Positions 54,949 to 59,944 of a stretch of DNA of 59,944 nucleotides are shown here, in pieces. The stretch is from contig PESC01000018.1 of the NCBI GenBank assembly GCA_002929135.1, positions 1-59,944 on the forward strand. The letters run 5' to 3'. The translations under genes and the position numbers were made by a program. Position 1 is the stretch's first letter; each line of letters starts with the position of its first letter. The notes under the pieces were generated by a model. It did not search any database. It worked only from the letters and a program-made list of their open reading frames with translations, and had not been told where the DNA came from. The stretch is from Methylomonas sp. Lineage in GTDB: Bacteria; Pseudomonadota; Gammaproteobacteria; Methylococcales; Methylomonadaceae.

Positions 54949-56238
54949 ATGAAACAATTTAATAAAACATTATTGGCTACCGGTATTGTCCTGGCTTTAG
55001 GGGCAGCGTCCAGCGCATGGGCGAACCCAACCAACACTGCGACTGAAGTAGTAGAAAGTCAGACCGCGAGCGTTGACTCAACTGCCAAAGGCCAAGGCAA
55101 CTCATCCATCAGTGAAGGCGGAACTTCTACTATCGGCGCAATTACTGACACCAAAACGATCACCAAAACTGAAACTGACACCAACAACAGTCAGGACAAT
55201 GACGTCAAGGAAAGCTACAACCAGGACAACGACACCAAAACCATCACCAAAACTGACACCAACAACAGTCAGGACAATGACGTCAAAGAAAGCTACAACC
55301 AGGATAACGACACCAAAACCATCACCAAAACTGACACCAACAACAGTCAGGACAATGACGTCAAAGAAAGCTACAACCAGGACAACGACACCAAAACCAT
55401 CACCAAAACTGAAACTGACACCAACAACAGCCAGGACAATGATGGCAAATCCAGGGCATCAGACCAGGCTGCATCCGTAGGTCGTGATGGCACTGCGACA
55501 TCCACCAATACAAAAACTGACACCAACAACAGTCAGGATAACGACGTCAAAGCCAGCTATAACCAGGACAACGATACTAAAGGAAGTTACAACCAAGACA
55601 ACGACACTAAAACCATCACCAAAAACGACAGTGACAGCAGCGTTCATAACGACAGCAAAGGCAAAGCTGAAGATCAGGCTGCCGCAGTGGGTCGTGATGG
55701 CACAGCAACCTCCACTAACACCAGAAATGATGGCAGCTACAACCAAGACAACGATACTAAAACCATCACCAAAAACGACAGCAACAGCAGTGTAAACAAC
55801 GACAGCAAAGCCAAAGCTTCGGATCAAGCTGCATCAATCGGTCGTGATGGCACGGCAACGTCAAACAACAACAAATCTGATGCCGGCGGAGATGGCTCAG
55901 CATCTTCCAACACCGGTACTGCCACCTCTACGTATAGTGAAACCACTGTAAAAACCCAAGGCGATGCGTCACCCGCAGTAGCTTCGGGCGGTGGCGCGGC
56001 TTCTGTCAACAACTCTTACCTGGCTGGCAGTGTGACCGGTGAAGGTGCAGGCTACGCATTATTCGTTGATCAAAATGGCTATATCGTGCCTACCAGCAAC
56101 AGCATTAATGGTTCCTACAATAATTTTGCCGGTATTAACCAGTCGGTACAAAACTCAGGTAATTCTTCGTTGGCGCAACAACAGGTGTCTTTCCAAGGCA
56201 ATGTTAACGTCAACCAAAATACACCTGTAGCTCCTTGA
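54949..56238 (+). CDS. Secreted Asn/Asp-rich tandem-repeat protein, amyloid-subunit-like
   Basis: A 429-residue precursor without cysteine. The signal peptide ends SSAWA. About 75-155 is a perfect or near-perfect tandem repeat of 26 residues beginning TDTNNSQDNDVKESYNQDND, three full units and decayed copies beyond. A second motif, DQAASVGRDGTATS, recurs three times. The C-terminal part (NNFAGINQSVQNSGNSSL) is Asn/Gln/Ser-rich, as in functional amyloid and curli-like subunits. The genes downstream match FapD-E-F, so it may be the fibre subunit, though it is not obviously homologous to FapC. GGAG eight bases upstream sets the start. Confidence 0.75.
   Translation: MKQFNKTLLATGIVLALGAASSAWANPTNTATEVVESQTASVDSTAKGQGNSSISEGGTSTIGAITDTKTITKTETDTNNSQDNDVKESYNQDNDTKTITKTDTNNSQDNDVKESYNQDNDTKTITKTDTNNSQDNDVKESYNQDNDTKTITKTETDTNNSQDNDGKSRASDQAASVGRDGTATSTNTKTDTNNSQDNDVKASYNQDNDTKGSYNQDNDTKTITKNDSDSSVHNDSKGKAEDQAAAVGRDGTATSTNTRNDGSYNQDNDTKTITKNDSNSSVNNDSKAKASDQAASIGRDGTATSNNNKSDAGGDGSASSNTGTATSTYSETTVKTQGDASPAVASGGGAASVNNSYLAGSVTGEGAGYALFVDQNGYIVPTSNSINGSYNNFAGINQSVQNSGNSSLAQQQVSFQGNVNVNQNTPVAP
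55174..55407 (+). repeat. Three tandem 78-bp repeats
   Basis: Unit starts at 55174, 55252 and 55330 are exactly 78 bp apart, with only a few synonymous differences. Partial units continue at 55414, about 55514 and beyond. The near-identity at DNA level indicates recent duplication. Confidence 0.9.
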
Positions 56239-56266
56239 TCTCGATATTGTGAATTGAGATGAGCCC

Positions 56267-56298
56267 GTCGGCGAACAAGAAATTGTTCGCCGACTTTC
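56267..56298 (+). terminator. Intra-cluster terminator or attenuator
   Basis: An 11-bp perfect stem, GTCGGCGAACA / TGTTCGCCGAC, with a six-base loop, followed by TTTCTT. It lies 29 bases after the repeat-protein stop and 30 bases before the next gene, so partial termination would give much more of the first product. Confidence 0.65.
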
Positions 56299-56330
56299 TT
56301 GGCGATGGTTTAACAACAGGGAGAAATGTC

Positions 56331-56684
56331 ATGAAAAGAACAGTTACCGGTTTTTTTTCGATACTCCTGGTAGTCGGCCTGCCCATTCAGAGCATTGATG
56401 CCGGGCAAAGTGTTGAATTGTTTTTTGAGCAGACAGAAGCAGTCTTGCTCGAAGAGCTGGATAATGAAAGAGGCAAGGGGGATATTGACATCGTCACACT
56501 GAACAACGCCACTGCCCAAGCATTGTTGAAAAATAGTACGTCTTATAACAATATCACCGGAAATAATATTATCGATAGTAGCTCATTTTCAGGCTCCAGC
56601 GGCTTAGTATCGGTAATACAAAACAGCGGCAATAATGTAATCATTCAGGACTCCACCATTATCAATGTAACGATCGTTCCTTGA
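56331..56684 (+). CDS. Small secreted Asn-rich protein, possible minor subunit
   Basis: A 117-residue precursor. The signal peptide ends SIDA; an acidic segment follows (VELFFEQTEAVLLEELDNERGKG). The C-terminal 60 residues are Asn/Ser/Ile-rich (NNITGNNIIDSSSF, VIQNSGNNVIIQDST). VIQNSGNN resembles the subunit C-terminus and the next secreted protein (IIQNSLDN), so it may be a minor subunit or nucleator. GGGAG precedes the start. It is followed by the peptidase gene after 17 bases. Confidence 0.65.
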   Translation: MKRTVTGFFSILLVVGLPIQSIDAGQSVELFFEQTEAVLLEELDNERGKGDIDIVTLNNATAQALLKNSTSYNNITGNNIIDSSSFSGSSGLVSVIQNSGNNVIIQDSTIINVTIVP

Positions 56685-56701
56685 TTGATGAGGCGTATGC
56701 C

Positions 56702-57403
56702 ATGAAACATAAAAACCTAACCATTTATTTTGGTTTGTTGATATGGATGTTGTCTGCCGAGGTTTATTCCGGCTCCATTGAACTGAATGGCATTTCCGGT
56801 GGCGGAAATTACTCCATTCCAATGACCAGCTACGTCGAAAGGCGGTTCAAAACTGTTTATAAACAACAATACGATTTCAGTTGCGGCTCTGCCGCGCTGG
56901 CGAGTTTGCTGGCGTTCCATTACAACGATGTGGTCGATGAGCAAAGCGTTTTCTTGGATATGTATCAAAGTGGCGATCAGGCAAAAATACAAAAACAAGG
57001 ATTCTCGCTGCTGGATATGAAAATGTATCTGCAGCGTCGCGGCTACGAAGCCAACGGTTTCAAAATAAACCTCGACGGCCTGCTGAAAGCCAATGCCCCA
57101 GCCATTACCATCATCAACAACAAAGGTTACTTGCACTTTGTCATTATCAAAGGCCTTGATGCCGATGAAGTTTTAGTGGGCGACCCCGCCATTGGCGTTA
57201 AAGTCATACCCAGGCCAGAATTTGAACAAATGTGGGAAAATCGCATATTGTTTTTGATACACGATAAAGACATTGTCACCGAAAATCATTTTCAGGATGA
57301 AAACGAATGGGCGATCAGGGTCAGGTCGCCACTGGGAACCGCAGTAAACACGGAGAGTTTATCGGCATTCAACTTATTGCAGCCAGGGCGCTGGGACTTT
57401 TAA
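56702..57403 (+). CDS. C39-like papain-fold peptidase, FapD-like
   Basis: A 233-residue exported protein of peptidase family C39. The signal peptide ends EVYSG. The catalytic set is C61 in QQYDFSCGSAALASLL with the preceding oxyanion Gln, H145 in GYLHFVIIKG, and D161 in VLVGDPAIGV. C39 enzymes cut after double-glycine leaders. A stand-alone, ABC-free C39 protein is the hallmark of FapD in the Pseudomonas fap operon. The gene sits between two small secreted proteins, and the next one has a double-glycine-like motif. Codon use is AT-rich compared with the rest of the window. Confidence 0.82.
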   Translation: MKHKNLTIYFGLLIWMLSAEVYSGSIELNGISGGGNYSIPMTSYVERRFKTVYKQQYDFSCGSAALASLLAFHYNDVVDEQSVFLDMYQSGDQAKIQKQGFSLLDMKMYLQRRGYEANGFKINLDGLLKANAPAITIINNKGYLHFVIIKGLDADEVLVGDPAIGVKVIPRPEFEQMWENRILFLIHDKDIVTENHFQDENEWAIRVRSPLGTAVNTESLSAFNLLQPGRWDF

Positions 57404-57421
57404 TTTGCCAAGGTGCTCGAA

Positions 57422-57910
57422 ATGAAAAAAATAATAAGAAAATTTGTTTCGTATCGCCATGCTGCAGAAATTGTAATGCTATTGGCATCTTGTTTGGTTA
57501 ATCCAGCAGGGGCAGAGGATTTTTTTGAAGAAAATGACGATATTTTAGATGTCGCGCCAATCGCCAGTGATGCAGAATTAAACGAATTACGCGGTGGCTT
57601 TACTTTGCCCAATGGCGTCAATGTTGATTTCAGTATAGAAAAAATAGTCGCCTTGAATGGCGTAATAACCTTTTCGTCTTCTTTTCGCCTGCCAGAAACT
57701 ATTTCGCTGATACAGAACGGATTCGACAGAGTAATACCGGAAATAAATGGCGGCGGGCTGGGAAGCATTATTCAGAACAGTCTTGATAATCAAGTGATTA
57801 GCAGAATAAACACTATTAATATTGAACTGAGCAATCTTAGAAATGCTAATAGCAACCTAGGCAACATGGTTTTTGGTGACATGGTCATGCCAAACTTGTA
57901 CAAAAACTGA
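57422..57910 (+). CDS. Secreted protein with double-glycine-like motif, FapE-like
   Basis: A 162-residue precursor. The signal peptide ends around PAGA. Residues 48-59 are ASDAELNELRGG, fitting the double-glycine leader pattern at S-11, E-8, L-7, L-4, G-2 and G-1. The mature part would begin FTLPNGVNVDFS and contains IIQNSLDNQVISRINTINIEL, like the 117-residue protein. FapE of Pseudomonas carries, from memory, a similar DAELxxLRG segment. It is encoded 18 bases after the peptidase. Confidence 0.65.
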   Translation: MKKIIRKFVSYRHAAEIVMLLASCLVNPAGAEDFFEENDDILDVAPIASDAELNELRGGFTLPNGVNVDFSIEKIVALNGVITFSSSFRLPETISLIQNGFDRVIPEINGGGLGSIIQNSLDNQVISRINTINIELSNLRNANSNLGNMVFGDMVMPNLYKN

Positions 57911-58029
57911 AAATCGACATGTAATGTATTTTGATATTGTGAGGAATTATCGATTTGCTCTATGGAAAAGCAAGGACGTTTTGATGGCTTGTTTCCTAAT
58001 ATTTGGTGTGCAATAGTTTTGCATTGCAC

Positions 58030-58035
58030 TATACT
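58030..58035 (+). promoter_or_regulatory. Candidate -10 box before the barrel gene
   Basis: TATACT in the 260-base gap before the FapF-like gene. The -35 (TGTGCA) is poor. A separate promoter would explain the long gap. No gene is seen in 57911-58170. Confidence 0.25.
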
Positions 58036-58170
58036 TGGCAGGCAAGCGGAAAATTGAAAGGCTGTGGGTTAAGTGTATTTTGACCAGACAGGTATTGCTG
58101 CGACACATGGCAACTTGTCATCGATAGCCTTCGACTTTTACATCAAATCATCATATAAGCTTAGGTATAG

Positions 58171-59490
58171 ATGCAAATGAGGGCGAAAAAATCTGGTCAT
58201 CGAATATCAACGACCCAGGCAACTGTCATTGTGTTCTCCAGCTGGCTGTTGTTGTGCAACACGGCCAATGCAGAGTCGTTGAACCCTGAGCAACTCCTGA
58301 ACCAATACAAAAAGTTACTGGCGCAGCAGCAAAAAGAATTTGAAACACAACGAGAGATCATTGCCAATCAAGGCAAGGAACTGGAGCAACTCAAACAACG
58401 CCTCGACGCCTTCACCAGCCAGACCAGTGAAGGCAAACAACCCGCAACCAAGCCTGCAGCAAGGGTGATAGCACAAGCCACTACCGAACAGCCTAAACCG
58501 CAGCCTCCCCAGATGCCCATCAAGCCCGTGGGACAAGCCCCCGCCGAGACCACGGAAAAAGTCAGGCCACCTGAAATTCCGCGTTTGAGCGAGACCGTGG
58601 GCGGCGTGTTGACACGGAAAGGCAAGATCGCCATCGAACCGGCTTTTGAATACGGTTATACCGACAATGATCGTGTTTTCCTTGATGCCTTCACTTTCTT
58701 ACCGGCAATAGCCGTTGGCCTCATCGATCTCAGGCAAATTAAACGGCATACCATGATGGCTAGCGTGGCTGCACGTTATGGTGTTACCGATCGGCTTGAA
58801 CTGGAACTAAGGGCGCCTTATATCTACCGTACCGACACTCAGCGCTCCCGGCCCATCAGCATTGGCGCCGGTGTTGATGAAACCTTTAGTGCCAGTGGCA
58901 TGGCGCTAGGCGACATTGAATTCGCGGGGCGCTACCAACTAACCAGTGGCCAAAAGGGTTGGCCTATCTTGGTGGGCAATATGGTGGCTTCGGTGCCATC
59001 CGGGGTGAGTCCTTTCGATATCGAGTATGTAGCGGCTCAAGGTGTGCCTGGTGCGACGTTTCCAACCGAACTGCCAACCGGCGCAGGCTATTTCAGCTTT
59101 CAGCCCAGCATTACAGCGTTGTATCCAACCGATCCGGCGGTGTTCTTTAGCAATTTCAGCTACAACTACAATATGGAAACCGATGAAACCGTCGGTAATT
59201 ATGATCCCGGCAACGCCATCGGCTTGAGCTTTGGCATGGGATTTGGCCTCAATGAACGCTCGTCATTCAGCTTGGGTTATTCGCATCGGCACGTATTCAA
59301 CTCTACGCTCAACGCCATAACGATAAAAGGCAGCGAGTTGGATATAGGCCAATTATTGATTGGTTACTCCTACAAACTATCCCCTAAAACTACCTACAAT
59401 TTGGCATTGGGCATAGGCACAACCGAAGACGCACAGGATGTCCGGCTGAACTTCAGAATGCCCTGGACTTTTGATCTTGGCTCTAAGTGA
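58171..59490 (+). CDS. Outer-membrane beta-barrel with coiled-coil plug, FapF-like
   Basis: A 439-residue precursor. The signal peptide ends NTANA. Residues 40-82 form a heptad coiled coil (LLNQYKKLLAQQQKEF, then ELEQLKQRLDAF), and 90-145 is a Pro/Lys-rich linker. The remainder is a barrel of alternating strands (YGVTDRLELELRAPY, GLSFGMGFGLNERSSFSLGY) ending in an aromatic-containing strand (FRMPWTFDLGSK). This matches FapF, a trimeric channel with a coiled-coil plug that exports amyloid subunits. A generic porin-like transporter is the alternative. ATG codons at residues 1 and 3 are both possible starts. Confidence 0.78.
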   Translation: MQMRAKKSGHRISTTQATVIVFSSWLLLCNTANAESLNPEQLLNQYKKLLAQQQKEFETQREIIANQGKELEQLKQRLDAFTSQTSEGKQPATKPAARVIAQATTEQPKPQPPQMPIKPVGQAPAETTEKVRPPEIPRLSETVGGVLTRKGKIAIEPAFEYGYTDNDRVFLDAFTFLPAIAVGLIDLRQIKRHTMMASVAARYGVTDRLELELRAPYIYRTDTQRSRPISIGAGVDETFSASGMALGDIEFAGRYQLTSGQKGWPILVGNMVASVPSGVSPFDIEYVAAQGVPGATFPTELPTGAGYFSFQPSITALYPTDPAVFFSNFSYNYNMETDETVGNYDPGNAIGLSFGMGFGLNERSSFSLGYSHRHVFNSTLNAITIKGSELDIGQLLIGYSYKLSPKTTYNLALGIGTTEDAQDVRLNFRMPWTFDLGSK

Positions 59491-59708
59491 ATAATCGCCT
59501 TCAGATGTGGAAATGAACGAGAACAGCGAGCGCAAACGCGCCAAATTTAACTAGAAAATTAAGGATTCGATCATAAATAACATCCCTGTCTATTGCCCTC
59601 ACCCTTACCACCCCCTCAACTTAAGAAAATTTTCCAATAAATTCATTTGGTTGCAGTATTCTATATGATAGAATCAGCCTTAATTTATTGATAATGAAGA
59701 ATATCAAA
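59491..59708. other. Gene-free AT-rich interval
   Basis: No gene or clear terminator. It leads into the left end of an insertion sequence. Confidence 0.4.
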
Positions 59709-59944
59709 ATGTCAACACCCCCTAATACCTTAGTATTTTAGTTGGTTTTATCGCTCATCTCCATTCCGCCGACTTGCTCGAACAAACCCGCCTTGACGAC
59801 AACGCCTTTGTCAGAACACGCAAACTGACCTTTCCCGTGTTGTTGGTCAGCATGATGTCCGGTTTCAAAGCCAGTGTTCAAAATGAACTCAACGCTTTTT
59901 TTGCTCATCTCGCCAATCAAGCCGATCTGACCCGTCATGTCAGT
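59709..59944 (+). pseudogene. IS4-type transposase, frameshifted and cut by window end
   Basis: The ATG at 59709 begins MSTPPNTLVF and stops. A second frame then continues LVGFIAHLHSADLLEQTRLD, and RKLTFPVLLVSMM, the N-terminal region of IS4-type transposases, to the window edge. A single indel near 59738 would join them. The rest is off-window, so activity of the element cannot be judged. Confidence 0.6.

Noticed and set aside
55174-55870. Regular repeats considered as a CRISPR array
   Set aside because: Units are 78 bp, multiples of three, contiguous without unique spacers, and translate to a protein repeat.
54949-56238. RTX-type calcium-binding repeats or a type I secretion substrate
   Set aside because: No GGxGxDxxx nonapeptides; it has a normal Sec signal and no ABC exporter nearby.
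56702-57403. Bacteriocin ABC transporter or maturation system
   Set aside because: The C39 protein has a signal peptide and no ABC or membrane domain, and no bacteriocin immunity or exporter genes follow.
59709-59740. Programmed frameshift in the IS4-type transposase
   Set aside because: No slippery heptamer recognised, and IS4-type transposases are normally single-frame; decay is simpler.

Overview
The window reads as chromosomal DNA of a Gram-negative gammaproteobacterium. Lipid A (LpxD), type IV pilus (PilMNOPQ beside a class A penicillin-binding protein), TonB-ExbB-ExbD, YejF, TrkA and YajD genes all point there. An MxaD-like SRPBCC protein, an exosortase fused to an EpsI-like domain and a CopA/CopZ pair make a methanotroph or methylotroph of the Methylococcales the most likely host. 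That is an inference, because no methane or methanol oxidation gene is present.

Layout. 1-180: a small CTAG-bounded inverted-repeat element abutting a metallophosphoesterase. 1-12.5 kb: ispG, a Tat-type superoxide dismutase, a GH3 glycosidase, a di-haem cytochrome c peroxidase, a membrane spermidine-synthase-like protein, a solitary lpxD, rpiA, a BrnT/BrnA toxin-antitoxin pair and bcp. 12.5-20.3 kb: pilMNOPQ, divergent from mrcA. 20.4-24.6 kb: a YiiX-like amidase, MxaD-like and PepSY proteins, and tonB-exbB-exbD behind a good Fur-box candidate. 24.8-35.1 kb: exosortase-EpsI, glutaredoxin, class II aldolase, an MscK-type channel, YejF, a membrane protein, a CHAD protein and pssA. 35.2-43.7 kb: a MASE1-CHASE-PAS-GGDEF-EAL protein, tag-yajD-moaA, a small secreted protein and copA/copZ. 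43.9-48.1 kb: sbp-cysT-cysW-cysA for sulfate uptake. 48.3-53.1 kb: a FecA-like receptor with a candidate Fur box, a MazG-like protein, a VOC protein and trkA.

53.2-59.9 kb is the most unusual part. A tRNA-Pro/Arg/His cluster with a near-consensus promoter is followed by wreckage of three insertion sequence families. Then comes a visibly AT-richer cluster: a cysteine-free, Asn/Asp-rich tandem-repeat secreted protein, a small secreted Asn-rich protein, a C39-like papain-fold peptidase, a secreted protein with a double-glycine-leader-like motif, and an outer-membrane beta-barrel with an N-terminal coiled coil. Gene order and protein types match the subunit-D-E-F half of the Pseudomonas functional amyloid (fap) operon, but with a very different subunit. 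A hairpin after the repeat gene could set subunit stoichiometry. A broken IS4-type transposase lies at the window end, so the cluster is bracketed by mobile-element remains next to tRNA genes.

Palindromic repeats are scattered between genes: a GTTCCCACGC/GCGTGGGAAC family at six or more sites, and a CCCCTCTCCC/GGGAGAGGGG family that occurs twice inside the sulfate-transport cluster.
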